Shown here piece after piece: positions 36,635-47,724 of a stretch of DNA of 64,000 nucleotides (the first letter of the stretch is position 1; each line of letters starts with the position of its first letter). The notes beneath the pieces were generated by a model that was given only the letters and a program-made list of their open reading frames with translations, did not search any database and was not told the origin of the DNA. The DNA is from UBA6522 sp963664945 (GTDB taxonomy: Bacteria > Pseudomonadota > Gammaproteobacteria > Steroidobacterales > Rariloculaceae): the NCBI GenBank assembly GCA_963664945.1, contig OY761822.1:5332001-5396000 (forward strand), in the 5' to 3' direction. The position numbers were made by a program, and so were the translations under genes.

Positions 36635-37849
36635 GGTCGTGCCGTCATCGCGGCGATTGTTTTCGCCTCCAAGCTCTATGCAATTGTAGGCTTGGTAAGG
36701 CATCTCGGACCGGCTTAGACGATAGACGCCGATCAAGGGTTCTTCCCAATACGCCGGATCTTCCGCCCAGTACTCGACAATCAGTTGATCGTTCTCCGGG
36801 TCGTGCGAAATCCGCTCGCGCACACTGAGCTGTTCGCTGGAAATTACCTGGCCATCGTGAAGCCGGTCTCGACCCGAAATCTGGTAGAGCCACTGGCGCT
36901 TGAACCCTCTGGTTTCGACTACAAGGCTGTCGCCTTCCCAACGGCCAATGGAATGTCCCGTCTGGGCAGGCTCAAGGCTACCGGGATGACTCGCCTGGTC
37001 CATATGGATAGTTCGCACAACATCCATGTACCCGTAGACCCAGCGGATGACTTCATCGGAGACCTGCACAAATTCGTTGTTGTTACCGTGGTGAAATACG
37101 CCATCGAAAATGCTTGATTCGCACCGAAGCGCCGGGAAATCAAAACGTTCATCGAAGGACTCGAGCAGGGCCATGCCGGCCGATGTGTAGGCTGGCTGCT
37201 GAAATCTTGTGGGTTGCGGAAGATCCGAATCAATCTGCGAGGCTGATGAATTTCTACCAACCCCGGCAACGCCAACGAAACCGCTTCCGGTCGCCCGCCA
37301 GTAGCCAAAAAAACCTTCGGTAGGGACTTCAACGGTCATGCGGTTGGCCGCCTCGGACTGTGTCACGGCGATAACGTCCCGTTCTGCCGCAGACGCCGTG
37401 TCCGAACTTCGAATCGCGGCTACAGCCATCAAGGCGCCGCTGGGCGTGTAGTCAGTGGCTCCATCGCTGGCTGCGCCGTTGAACGCGATGGTCCTTCCAT
37501 CCTCGTGCTCGATGAGTTCAATCTTGCACAAGTTCTGCTCGCGGCGAGCCGGGTTTCCGGTCACTCGTACCCGTCCACCGGGCGGCAGCGTTTCCTTGCT
37601 GGCGCGGCGTTGCAGATTCGTGCCCATTTCACAGCGCCAGGCGTCCAGTCCACCTTCAGCGTTCGGAACATTGAAGTAGACATAGGCGTGAGGATTGACC
37701 AACTGGAAGTCCGTCAGGATGCCTTCGATCTGGATCTCGGCGCTCAGATCAAAATGGGCTCCCGCGCCATGATGGGCCATTGAAGCCAAGGGCAGCAGGC
37801 ATAGCGCAAGGGTCGTGACGAGTGTCGACTTCAGGACTATTCGTGCCAT
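36623..37849 (-). CDS. DUF6152-family secreted protein (a)
   Basis: This 408-residue protein has a signal peptide (residues 1-25, ending SMAHHG) and the AHHG...FD pattern followed by VNPHAYVYFNV that marks DUF6152. The C-terminal half has repeated lipocalin-like motifs such as HSIGRWEGDSLVVETRGF, VIRWVYGYMDVVRTIHMD and ISHDPENDQLIVEYWAED, common in these proteins. The function is unknown. Copper- or heme-linked roles have been suggested for the His-rich start, which I cannot support here. A related gene lies just upstream on the same strand. Confidence 0.75.
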   Translation of the reverse strand: MARIVLKSTLVTTLALCLLPLASMAHHGAGAHFDLSAEIQIEGILTDFQLVNPHAYVYFNVPNAEGGLDAWRCEMGTNLQRRASKETLPPGGRVRVTGNPARREQNLCKIELIEHEDGRTIAFNGAASDGATDYTPSGALMAVAAIRSSDTASAAERDVIAVTQSEAANRMTVEVPTEGFFGYWRATGSGFVGVAGVGRNSSASQIDSDLPQPTRFQQPAYTSAGMALLESFDERFDFPALRCESSIFDGVFHHGNNNEFVQVSDEVIRWVYGYMDVVRTIHMDQASHPGSLEPAQTGHSIGRWEGDSLVVETRGFKRQWLYQISGRDRLHDGQVISSEQLSVRERISHDPENDQLIVEYWAEDPAYWEEPLIGVYRLSRSEMPYQAYNCIELGGENNRRDDGTTLFD

Positions 37850-37944
37850 TGGATTTAACCTCGAAATGATCGCGCCGGTCTTGCGCCGGACAGTTTATCG
37901 GTCGACGAACGACGGCTTTCGCCGAAGATGTTGGCCCGGTGAGC

Positions 37945-39009
37945 TTACTCCGCTCCGTCCTCCCACTCGTGGGCGCAGTTGAACTCCTCGAATACGCGCC
38001 CTGGCGACCATCGACGCGGTCGCTCGAAAACGATCGGCTCAGCGTACATGACCGGATCGGTGGCCGTTAGCGAGTAGTTCAGCAGAACTTCGTCATCGGA
38101 TTCGGAGAGCTGGAAGCGCTCGAGATACTCGGTCTGATCGGACTGCGGCGTGCCATAGGGATCAAGATACGGGAAGTCGATGTGAGTTGTATGCACCGTG
38201 AGCACGTCGTCTTCCCAGCGACCCACCGAGAAACCGTACGGCCCCGGCGTGGGCTCTACTCCGGACGCCTCGGGATCCAGCCAGATCGTGCGGCGTACGT
38301 TGTACTCCGACTGGTGCACCACGATGCGATCGCCTTCGTCGACGATCTCAAGTGGCATGGGATCCATCATGCTCGCGCCTACGCCAGTGCGGCACTCGAG
38401 CTCGGGATTGTCGCGCGGGGCGTAGAATTGCGCCGCAGCCTCACGGCCACGATCGGTCAGGAGATGATGATACTCGTCGGGTTGAGGCCGGGGCCCGAGA
38501 CGGCGTCCCCACGTCCTGAAAATACCGGTTGCCGTGCGCCGCTCTTCTGCAGCTCTTTCCGGATCGATCACGAACTGTGTGCTCGCGACCCTGTCGCCCG
38601 CCCAGAGCAGCTCACGGTTACCTTGCGCGTATTCGCGACCGTCGGGCAGCAAGACGTGTAACGCGCCGAGCGATTCAGGATCGCGTCGCGAGATGTAACC
38701 CGCCGCTCGCGCTGGGCCGAAAAGGTCCTCTTCATTGATGCCGAGCCGTTCCAATGTGCGCGGTCCGGGCGAAATTTCGACCTCCCAGAGCTGCTCTTCG
38801 CCGTCATCGCCGACCACGAGCATGCGCGCGCGCGTATGGGGATTACGCCAGAACACGTCGACTATTTCGCCGTGGAGTTCAACGAAGTCGTCGGTCAGAT
38901 AGAGTGATGCTTGCGTGACGGGACCGTGGTGCGCGAGCGTGAGTGATGACGCCGCGAGACTTGCAAGCGCGGATAAAGTTGCTGTTTTCAGCATTCGCGT
39001 TATGGGCAT
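37945..39009 (-). CDS. DUF6152-family secreted protein (b)
   Basis: This 354-residue paralogue of the downstream gene has a signal peptide (ending TLAHHG), then VDVFWRNPHTRARMLVV in place of VNPHAYVYF. The C-terminal half keeps YGFSVGRWEDDVLTVHTTHI, YLERFQLSESDDEVLLNYSLT and MYAEPIVFERPR. It lies 95 bases upstream of the first DUF6152 gene, so the two may be cotranscribed. The function is unknown. Confidence 0.75.
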   Translation of the reverse strand: MPITRMLKTATLSALASLAASSLTLAHHGPVTQASLYLTDDFVELHGEIVDVFWRNPHTRARMLVVGDDGEEQLWEVEISPGPRTLERLGINEEDLFGPARAAGYISRRDPESLGALHVLLPDGREYAQGNRELLWAGDRVASTQFVIDPERAAEERRTATGIFRTWGRRLGPRPQPDEYHHLLTDRGREAAAQFYAPRDNPELECRTGVGASMMDPMPLEIVDEGDRIVVHQSEYNVRRTIWLDPEASGVEPTPGPYGFSVGRWEDDVLTVHTTHIDFPYLDPYGTPQSDQTEYLERFQLSESDDEVLLNYSLTATDPVMYAEPIVFERPRRWSPGRVFEEFNCAHEWEDGAE

Positions 39010-39508
39010 GGGAGTTTCCTAAGTAGCATCGGACCGATAGCGACCTTTCCAGCCAGAACATCGAGCAGTGTAGCAACGTCAGCAGTTCACTTCAGACAAG
39101 AATTCATGACTATCATGTTTTTTGTGAAGCACCAAAACCCACTCCCCCAAGCTTCCGAGGGCGCGTGCAAACAGCGCCCGCCCGCGTCGTGGGGCGACGA
39201 GCGGGCCAGGGACGGCCATTAGCGAGGAGCCCCCGATCGGAGCCCCGCCAGGGATGGCGGGGCGGAGTTGAGTGGGCGAGCGCTGTTTGCACGCGCCCTC
39301 GAAAGCGGGCCGCGCGACTACTCTTCACAACCCCCAGGAAAGCGCGCCAAGCACATGCTACCCGCGCGCGCCCCCGGAAGCGCCGTTCATGATGCGTGGT
39401 ATGAGCACCTTGTGGACGCTACCCCCGCGCGCGCCCGGAAGCGCCAGACCTATGCTGACAACCGCCATCTTGCCCGTCGCTACCCGCGCGCGCGCCCGGA
39501 AGCTGCGC
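39010..39508. repeat. Structured repeat region downstream of rpoD
   Basis: No gene is visible in these 499 bases. They hold a perfect 22-bp inverted repeat (39156-39177 and 39280-39301, about 100 bases apart), a nested 8-bp hairpin (39243-39250 and 39255-39262), and three 28-bp GC-rich repeats at an exact 61-bp period (39357, 39418 and 39479; GCTACCC, then alternating CG, then CCGGAAGC). The last repeat ends 2 bases before the rpoD stop codon. It may act as a transcription end region or be a repeat (REP-like) family. Confidence 0.7.
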
Positions 39509-41329
<1,821 letters not shown>

Positions 41330-41408
41330 CCTGCCTACAATCGAATCGATGCAAACGGGTAAGTTTACCTGAATCTGCGGTTGCTTTCAGAACGAATATT
41401 TGACCGGT

Positions 41409-41530
41409 CAGCAATTCCCGCTCACGACGCTCGCTCATCCGTCTTGGCCCGAATAAACGGCGAAATTCGCCATTGGGGCGTGATCCTGGAGGCGATTGTC
41501 GGGTCTCTCGGCGCTTGGCGGGAATTGCTG
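41409..41530. mobile_element. MITE-like element, copy B (122 bp), between dnaG and rpoD
   Basis: It has the same 13-bp terminal inverted repeats and length as copy A, in reverse orientation, with about 5 differences. It is flanked by a direct duplication TTGACCGGT at 41400-41408 and 41531-41539, a probable 9-bp target duplication; both copies are followed by CAG. A 13-bp palindrome GGCGAAATTCGCC lies in the centre. The insertion begins immediately after the dnaG stop. Confidence 0.85.
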
Positions 41531-41538
41531 TTGACCGG

Positions 41539-43299
41539 TCAGCGGCCGCCGAAGTTCCCCGGCGACTCCCGGAGCCGCCTCTGAATCTCCTCGATTTCCG
41601 CGCGCTCGCCGGCCGACAGCGATGACTTCTCCACCAGCGCCGCAAGCCGCGTCTTCAGGTGCCCGGTGACGATCCGATGCAATATGTCCCCCAGCACGGC
41701 CGGTGCGTCCTCCTCCGTGTCGAGCGGTGCGTTTTCGAGCAGGCGCCCCAGATGCCGCCCCTCCGGGTCGTCGCGGAATCGCTCGATCAATTGTCCCGGG
41801 ATGATCCCGGGGTCCCCGGTCACCGTATCGAGCACCCGCTCCAGCAGCCTCGTGCCGCGCTGATCGACCATGGACAGGTCGGGCACGTCCCCGAGCCTCG
41901 CGCCAATGGCGGGGTAGTGCGCGACGAGGCTGAGCGCGCGGCGAATGAGCGTGCCGCCGATGTGGGACCGTCCCGCGCCGACCCTGGCCGAATCGTACGC
42001 CGGCAGCGCTGAATCGGACGCCTCAAGCTCCCGGTCCAGCGTGTCCGCGCTCGCCCCGACCGTTTCGGCCACGTTTCCGATCAAGAGTTCCCGATAGACG
42101 CCCCTCGGCAGCCGCGCCAGCAATGGCCTGGCCAGTGCAACCAGGCGGGATTTGCCATCCGCGCTGGAGAGATCGGCCCGGGCGCGCAACTCTCCAAGCA
42201 TGAAGTCCGACAACGGCAACGCGGCGCGCATGCGGTTACGGAATGCGTCGGCACCGGATGAGCGCACGAGCGAGTCCGGATCCTCGCCGTCGGGCATCAG
42301 CAGAAATTTCAATTCCACCTCGCCGCCAGCCTGGGGCAGCGCCGTCTCCATGGCCTTCCACGCCGCCTGCCGTCCGGCGCGGTCGCCATCAAAGCAGAAA
42401 ATAATCCGCCGGGCGATCCTGGACAGGTGGCGAACGTGATCCACGGTGGTTGCGGTCCCAAGGGTCGCCACGGCAGGGCCGATGCCATGCTGCGCGAGAC
42501 TCGCCACATCGAGGTAGCCCTCCACAACGAGCAGTTCGTCGGGCCGGCCTCGCTCTTGCCGCGCCTCGTAGAGACCGTAGAGCGCCCTGCCCTTGTGAAA
42601 AACGGGCGTTTCGGGCGAGTTCAAGTACTTGGGCTCGCCCTCTCCAAGGAGCCTGCCGCCAAAGCCGATGACCCTTCCGCGGGGATCGCGGATCGGAAAC
42701 ATGATCCTGTCCCGAAACCGGTCGTACATGTTTCCGTCGTCTTTCCCGATCACCAGGCCGGCGTCAACGAGTTGCCGCCGCCGGGAGTTGTCCGACCCCA
42801 GACCTCGGAGCAGGGTATCCCAGGAATCGGGCGCGTAGCCCATCGCGAATCGGGCTGCGGTGCGCCCTTCGATACCCCTGTGCTTGAGGTACGCGACCGC
42901 CCCTGGACTGGCCCTGAGCGCCCCGCGATAGATTCGGTCCGCTTCCGCAAGGAGTGGGTAGAGGCTCCCGCCGCCATCCCGGTGGAGGGCCGTTCGCCCC
43001 TCCCTCGGCACCTCCAGGCCGAGCATTTCGGCCAGCGCTTCCACGGCATCGACGAACTCGAGGTTATCGTAGTCCATCAGGAAACCGATCACCGTGCCGT
43101 GCGCGCCGCACCCGAAGCAGTGGTAGAAACCCAATTGGGCGCTTACGGTGAACGATGGGGTCTTCTCGTCGTGAAACGGGCACGGCGCCTTGTAGCGGCT
43201 CCCGGCCTTGACCAGGGCGACCCGCTTGCCGACCACCTCGACGATGTCGGCGCGCGCGACCAGATCATCGATGAATGATCGGGGAATGCGCCCGTTCAT
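41539..43299 (-). CDS. dnaG: DNA primase DnaG
   Basis: This 586-residue primase has an N-terminal zinc-binding domain with ligands Cys40, His43, Cys61 and Cys64 (CPFHDEKTPSF...HCFGCGAHG). The catalytic core has GYAPDSWDTLL, the RNA-polymerase basic motif region (FGGRLLGEGEPKYLNSPETPVF), and the TOPRIM residues EGYLDV and FCFDGDRAGRQA. A C-terminal DnaB-binding region follows. It synthesises RNA primers at replication forks. Gene order with rpsU and rpoD is the classic macromolecular synthesis operon. Confidence 0.97.
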   Translation of the reverse strand: MNGRIPRSFIDDLVARADIVEVVGKRVALVKAGSRYKAPCPFHDEKTPSFTVSAQLGFYHCFGCGAHGTVIGFLMDYDNLEFVDAVEALAEMLGLEVPREGRTALHRDGGGSLYPLLAEADRIYRGALRASPGAVAYLKHRGIEGRTAARFAMGYAPDSWDTLLRGLGSDNSRRRQLVDAGLVIGKDDGNMYDRFRDRIMFPIRDPRGRVIGFGGRLLGEGEPKYLNSPETPVFHKGRALYGLYEARQERGRPDELLVVEGYLDVASLAQHGIGPAVATLGTATTVDHVRHLSRIARRIIFCFDGDRAGRQAAWKAMETALPQAGGEVELKFLLMPDGEDPDSLVRSSGADAFRNRMRAALPLSDFMLGELRARADLSSADGKSRLVALARPLLARLPRGVYRELLIGNVAETVGASADTLDRELEASDSALPAYDSARVGAGRSHIGGTLIRRALSLVAHYPAIGARLGDVPDLSMVDQRGTRLLERVLDTVTGDPGIIPGQLIERFRDDPEGRHLGRLLENAPLDTEEDAPAVLGDILHRIVTGHLKTRLAALVEKSSLSAGERAEIEEIQRRLRESPGNFGGR

Positions 43300-43344
43300 G
43301 GGTCTGCCCAGTACAACCCGTAGCAGACCGGGCGGGCCGGGCGA

Positions 43345-43560
43345 TCAGTACAGTGGGCGGCGTCTGACGAGCTGCCTTGCCTGGCGCTTGACGTGCCGCT
43401 TGATGGCGGCCGCCTTCTTTCGCTTGCGCTCCTGGGTGGGTTTTTCGTAATACTCCCGCCGCCGCAGCTCCGTCAGGACTCCGGCTTTCTCGCACGAGCG
43501 CTTGAAGCGCCGCAGTGCCGCGTCGAAGTGTTCGCTTTCCTTGATTCGCACGCCTGGCAT
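43345..43560 (-). CDS. rpsU: 30S ribosomal protein S21
   Basis: This 71-residue basic protein has the S21 sequence MPGVRIKESEHFDAALRRFK, then RREYYEKPTQERKRKKAAA, and an Arg-rich end. I chose the ATG giving MPGVRI, as in S21 families; an upstream in-frame start adds 21 atypical residues. It is the first gene of the rpsU-dnaG-rpoD block and has a role in translation initiation. Confidence 0.96.
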   Translation of the reverse strand: MPGVRIKESEHFDAALRRFKRSCEKAGVLTELRRREYYEKPTQERKRKKAAAIKRHVKRQARQLVRRRPLY

Positions 43561-43895
43561 CGAGTATTCCCGCTCTCCGGTCAAGCGCCTTCGGCCGGTA
43601 TGCGGCCGCGGCGCCAATTTCACAAGACAAACAAGCCGACAAATGCCGGCGCGTGGCAGGCAATGATAGCGCCCGGTATCGCGGGCTGCAAAGAATTTGA
43701 TCTGAAATTTATCCGGACAGTGTTGGTGGCCAATGGTCTGTCCGGTTTCGCGACGCGTGATCTGTCCAGTGAGACGCGACCCTGAACGGGGGGCGCAAGC
43801 CCAGAAAGAGTCGCGTCGCTCAACACGACCCGGCGGCGCGCCGCCCTGTTCAGGGTTAGAATTGCGGCGCCAATCAGCGACGCGCAGGGGTCCAG
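43561..43895. promoter_or_regulatory. Divergent promoter region between rpsU and tsaD
   Basis: These 335 bases hold no gene. They must carry the promoters of the rpsU operon and tsaD. An interrupted inverted repeat (CCCTGAAC near 43783 and GTTCAGGG near 43848) and the palindrome GGCGGCGCGCCGCC near 43832 are visible; their role is unknown. Confidence 0.5.
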
Positions 43896-44972
43896 GTGAA
43901 GATACTCGGCATTGAAACCAGTTGCGACGAAACCGGGGTCGCCGTTTATGACCCGCGCAAGGGCATCCTGGCGGAGGGACTGTACAGCCAGTTGGATCTG
44001 CACGCGCGTTTCGGCGGCGTGGTTCCGGAACTGGCGTCGCGTGATCACGTCGCCAGGCTCACGCCGATGATCCGGGACGTTCTGGCCGACGCCGGCCTGG
44101 AGCTGACCGATCTGGACGGCATTGCCTACACCGCGGGACCGGGGCTGGTCGGCGCGCTCATGGTCGGCGGTTCGCTGGCGACCGGGCTGGCCATGGGCCT
44201 TGGCGCGCGCGTCATCCCCGTGCACCACATGGAGGGGCATCTGCTGGCGGCCATGCTCGAGGAGGATCCGCCGTCGTTTCCCTTTGTCGCGCTCCTGGTG
44301 TCAGGCGGACACTCGCTGCTGGTCGAAACCCGCGGCCTGGGGGAGTACACGATTCTGGGCGAAACCCTCGACGATGCCGCCGGCGAAGCATTCGACAAGG
44401 TCGCGCGGATGCTGTCGCTTCCCTACCCCGGCGGGCCGGCGCTGGCGGCGCTGGCGGAGGATGGCGATCCGGACGCGTTCCGGTTTCCCCGGCCGATGCT
44501 CAGAAAGGGCCTGAACTTCAGCTTCAGCGGCCTCAAGACCGCCGTACGGATTGCGCTGGAACAGAGCTTGCGCAACGGCGACGCTCTCTCCGAACGGTTG
44601 CGCGCCGACGTGGCGGCCTCGTTTCAGGCCGCCGCGGTGGAAACGCTGGTGGAGAAATGCCTGCGAGCCTGCGGCGAAACAGGACTCGACCGGCTTGTCG
44701 TCGCCGGCGGCGTGGGCGCAAACGTCCGGTTGCGCCGACAACTCAGGGCCCGGGGCGGTGAACAGGGAATCACCGTGCATTACCCGCGGCAGTCGCTGTG
44801 CACCGACAACGGCGCGATGATCGCGCTGACGGGTTGGCACCGGCGTCACGAAGCCGCCGAATCGTCCGCCATCATCGCCAGGCCTCGCTGGCCGTTGGAC
44901 GAGCTGCGGCCGCCGCCAACCTCTGGCGGCCGCCACCATGCGCCGCCAGCCACCGCGGCCGGGCTTAACTGA
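43896..44972 (+). CDS. tsaD: tRNA N6-threonylcarbamoyladenosine transferase TsaD
   Basis: This 358-residue ASKHA-fold enzyme, with TsaB and TsaE, transfers threonylcarbamoyl to A37 of ANN-decoding tRNAs. It has the N-terminal LGIETSCDETGVAVYD, the iron/zinc ligands His111 and His115 (HHMEGH), VSGGHS and the C-terminal Asp-metal segment LCTDNGAMIA. The start is GTG after an AGG. Divergence from rpsU is conserved in Gammaproteobacteria. The C-terminus is extended by about 20 Pro/Gly-rich residues. Confidence 0.97.
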   Translation: MKILGIETSCDETGVAVYDPRKGILAEGLYSQLDLHARFGGVVPELASRDHVARLTPMIRDVLADAGLELTDLDGIAYTAGPGLVGALMVGGSLATGLAMGLGARVIPVHHMEGHLLAAMLEEDPPSFPFVALLVSGGHSLLVETRGLGEYTILGETLDDAAGEAFDKVARMLSLPYPGGPALAALAEDGDPDAFRFPRPMLRKGLNFSFSGLKTAVRIALEQSLRNGDALSERLRADVAASFQAAAVETLVEKCLRACGETGLDRLVVAGGVGANVRLRRQLRARGGEQGITVHYPRQSLCTDNGAMIALTGWHRRHEAAESSAIIARPRWPLDELRPPPTSGGRHHAPPATAAGLN

Positions 44973-44982
44973 GCGGGTCGAC

Positions 44983-45348
44983 ATGGATAAGATATTCCTT
45001 CGCGAACTCGAGGTCGAAGCCGTGATCGGCATCTGGGAGTGGGAACAGCGCATCCGCCAGACGGTCAGCATCGATCTTGAAATGGCCGCCGACGCTCGCG
45101 CCGCGGCCACCTCGGACTCGGTGGAGTCGGCCTTGAACTACCGGGATGTCGCGAAACGAGTGCAGGGCTTCGTTGCCGACTCGCGGTTTCACCTGGTGGA
45201 ATCGCTGGCGGAGTCGGTGGCGCGCGTCGTTGTCGAGGAGTTCAAGGTGAGATGGGTGAAGGTGTCTGTGGCCAAACCGGGCGCCATCCGGGGCGCCCGG
45301 GAAGTGGGTGTCGTCATCGAGCGCACCGCCGGGGACTATGGCGACTGA
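44983..45348 (+). CDS. folB: Dihydroneopterin aldolase FolB
   Basis: This 121-residue T-fold enzyme of folate synthesis converts 7,8-dihydroneopterin to 6-hydroxymethyl-dihydropterin. Segments seen are LEVEAVIGIWEWE, the Tyr of ALNYRDV, the Glu of LVESLAE and the catalytic Lys of VSVAKPGAI. The ATG at 44983 starts the standard MDKIFLREL. It lies 10 bases after tsaD. A pteridine reductase gene lies 1.5 kb downstream, also linked to pterin metabolism. Confidence 0.95.
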   Translation: MDKIFLRELEVEAVIGIWEWEQRIRQTVSIDLEMAADARAAATSDSVESALNYRDVAKRVQGFVADSRFHLVESLAESVARVVVEEFKVRWVKVSVAKPGAIRGAREVGVVIERTAGDYGD

Positions 45349-45386
45349 CGTCCGCGTTCCGGACGCAGGACGACGAGGTGAACGAC

Positions 45387-46331
45387 ATGCGGGATTTGAG
45401 AAAGGGAAACTGGGTCTACGGCGGCGCCTTCATGGCGGGCCTCGCCGTCATTGCAATCATTCAGAGCATCCTCTGGGGCCGGGCGCCCGGCGACTGCTCC
45501 CTGGAAACGTTCGGCGCGGACGCCGCGGCAGCCTGGAACAATCGCGAACATCTCGCAAATTCTGCCTGCTACCAGAAGCTCTTCCGCGACCTGTCGGATC
45601 TCGATGTCTCCCAGCAGGCGGCCCGCGACATGGAGGAGAATCTGGCAAGAGACCATCCGAGGCGCGGCTACAAGATCGGCGGACATGACCCATCCATGTG
45701 GGACGTGATCGGCCTGCCCGGCCCTATGTTCGGGGTGATCTATGGCGAAGGCGCCTTCTTTGAAAACGGCGCCACGGTTCCCATCGACGGGCAGGTGATG
45801 AATTATGAACCGGACCTCTTGTTCCGCATCGGAGACGAGCGGATCAATGAAGCGACTACGGTGGAAGAGGCGATGCGCCACGTCGACCGCATCTACGCGT
45901 TCATCGAATTGCCGTTGCTTCTGGGCGACCCGGAGGAACTCAAGGATGGTTTCATTTATCCCTTCCTGATGCAGGCTACGAACCTGGGCGCAAGACACGG
46001 CGTCATCGGGGAATTCCTCGACACTGCCGATGATCCGGACATTTTCGAGAACCTCCGCAACATGACGGTGATTTCAGCAAACCCGGACGGCACGCAACGA
46101 AGCGTCTACCAGGTTGCCGAGCGCGACTCGGTGCACCCGGTCATCGTCGCTCTGCAGGTGGCGGAATCCCTCGCGGAGCGGGGAGAGGCTCTGCAGGTCG
46201 GCGACCTCATCAGTGTCGGGGCAATGATGGAAGCCTTCATCGACGTGGCGATTCCAATCGACGGAAAACGCCACGTGCACTACTATATAGGCGACCGCGT
46301 AATCTCGGTCTCCGCGGGCTTCGGGGAGTAG
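45387..46331 (+). CDS. Membrane-anchored FAH/2-keto-4-pentenoate hydratase-like protein
   Basis: This 314-residue protein has an N-terminal signal anchor (residues about 9-30) and then a domain resembling the 2-oxopent-4-enoate hydratase (MhpD) fold: RGYKIGGHDPSMW (the usual GYKIG), FGVIYGEGAFFENGATVP, YEPDLLFRIGD with the acid residue of the metal site, YAFIELP, and the C-terminal GDLISVGAMM. An envelope location is unusual for this cytoplasmic family. The function is unknown; a non-catalytic relative is possible. It starts at the ATG with GAGG 8 bases upstream and runs with the DoxX-like gene. Confidence 0.55.
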   Translation: MRDLRKGNWVYGGAFMAGLAVIAIIQSILWGRAPGDCSLETFGADAAAAWNNREHLANSACYQKLFRDLSDLDVSQQAARDMEENLARDHPRRGYKIGGHDPSMWDVIGLPGPMFGVIYGEGAFFENGATVPIDGQVMNYEPDLLFRIGDERINEATTVEEAMRHVDRIYAFIELPLLLGDPEELKDGFIYPFLMQATNLGARHGVIGEFLDTADDPDIFENLRNMTVISANPDGTQRSVYQVAERDSVHPVIVALQVAESLAERGEALQVGDLISVGAMMEAFIDVAIPIDGKRHVHYYIGDRVISVSAGFGE

Positions 46332-46335
46332 GACC

Positions 46336-46776
46336 ATGGGCAAACTACTCGTGCACACCACATTGCCCCGTATGGCGAACAACCATCTCCTTTTCGTGCT
46401 GACGGTGCCGATGACAATCATCTTCCTCATGGCTGCGAGCATGAAAATCGGCGCCAACTGGATGATGATCATGGGCTTCGACGGCTACGGCTACCCGATC
46501 GCATTCATGTTCTTCCTCGGCTATGCGGAATTTTTCGGCGCGATTTCGCTCTGGATCAAACGCTGGGCACTGCTGGGCGCGATGGGCCTGTCAGTCATCC
46601 TGCTCGGCGCGTCATTGACGCACATCATCAACAACGACCCCATCGCCCTGGCGGGCATGGCCTATGCGATGACGCCGGTGATGTTGCTGATCGCCTTCTA
46701 TCACTGGCGCGCCGCCCGGCGGGAAGCAGACACCGCCACCAACGAATCGACAGTGTTGAGCGCGCGAAAGGGCTAG
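46336..46776 (+). CDS. DoxX-like membrane protein
   Basis: This 146-residue protein has four hydrophobic helices and the DoxX_2 pattern: an early MKIG after helix 1, GYAEFFGAISLWIKRW in the middle and GASLTHIINND before helix 4. DoxX-like proteins are quinone- or thiosulfate-linked in a few cases and mostly uncharacterised. It starts 4 bases after the hydratase-like gene, so the two are probably one operon. Confidence 0.65.
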   Translation: MGKLLVHTTLPRMANNHLLFVLTVPMTIIFLMAASMKIGANWMMIMGFDGYGYPIAFMFFLGYAEFFGAISLWIKRWALLGAMGLSVILLGASLTHIINNDPIALAGMAYAMTPVMLLIAFYHWRAARREADTATNESTVLSARKG

Positions 46777-46880
46777 CAGCCTGCGCCGTAGAAGTTCACG
46801 GCTGCAAATCCGCTATCGTCCGCCCCTTCGGCCGCTCGATAAGGCGACGCGTACGGGGAATGCGCGTGCCGGCGAGCGTG

Positions 46881-47639
46881 CTACCAACCGACGCTTCGTC
46901 CGCCGTCAACGGCCAGGATCTGTCCGTTGACATACGGCGCATCCCGCACCAGAAACAGCACGGCGGATGCGATGTCCCGGGGTTCGCCGGGCCGCTTCAG
47001 CGGAATCTGCCGGATGATGCTCTCCTGAATCCGCTCCGGCATACCGGCCTCCGGCCATAGGATCGCGCCGGGGGATACGCCGTTGACGCGGATGTCGGGA
47101 CCCAGGTCCTTGGCCAGCGATCGGGTCAGCATGGCCAGGCCGGCCTTTGCGGCCCCGTATACGGCGTGATTCCTGAGCGGCCGTTGCCAGTGAACGTCGA
47201 CGATGTTGACGATCGTCCCCCGGGTCTTGCGCAAGTGCGGCAACGCCGCCTGCGAAAGAAACAGCGGCGCCTTCAGGTTGGTGCCGATCAGATCGTGCCA
47301 CTGCTCGGCCGTGATCGCGCCCGGCGGCGTCGGGTAGAAGCTCGACGCGTTGTTGACCAGGACATCCAGACGGCCGCTGCGTTCGGTGACTTCCGTCATC
47401 GTCCGATCGAGTCCCGACGTGTCACGCAAGTCGCACCGCAGGGTGAACGCGGAACCGGCCCGTTCGCCGTTGAGTCGCTCCGCCAGCGCATCGGCGGCGT
47501 CGGCGCTGTTGAAACAGTGAATGATCACGCCGGCGCCAGCCTGGTGCAGCGCTTCGGCGATCACGGCGCCGATCCGCCTGGCCGCGCCGGTCACCAGCGC
47601 CCAGCGGCCTTCAAGCGACTCTCCGATTTCAGGCGTCAC
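46881..47639 (-). CDS. Pteridine reductase (SDR family)
   Basis: This 252-residue SDR has the PTR1/FolM-type cofactor motif TGAARRIG with Arg in place of Gly, the active-site stretch NNASSFYPTPPG, Tyr-x3-Lys as YGAAK, and the pterin-family GAILWPE loop. It reduces dihydropterins or dihydrobiopterin to tetrahydro forms with NADPH. I chose the GTG that gives MTPEIGESLEGRWALVTG; an earlier GTG three codons upstream is possible. It is divergent from the MidA-type methyltransferase gene. Confidence 0.85.
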   Translation of the reverse strand: MTPEIGESLEGRWALVTGAARRIGAVIAEALHQAGAGVIIHCFNSADAADALAERLNGERAGSAFTLRCDLRDTSGLDRTMTEVTERSGRLDVLVNNASSFYPTPPGAITAEQWHDLIGTNLKAPLFLSQAALPHLRKTRGTIVNIVDVHWQRPLRNHAVYGAAKAGLAMLTRSLAKDLGPDIRVNGVSPGAILWPEAGMPERIQESIIRQIPLKRPGEPRDIASAVLFLVRDAPYVNGQILAVDGGRSVGW

Positions 47640-47724
47640 CCATCGCACTCCGAAAAAAACAAAGCGTAAGGTTACACTACGGCGCTGTTCCCACCAGCCG
47701 ATTTCTCCGGACGAGAATCCTGTT

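Noticed and set aside
39357..39506. A minimal CRISPR array (three 28-bp repeats, 33-bp spacers)
   Set aside because: Repeats differ at several positions and are mostly alternating CG, there are no cas genes in the window, and the last unit ends 2 bases before the rpoD stop.
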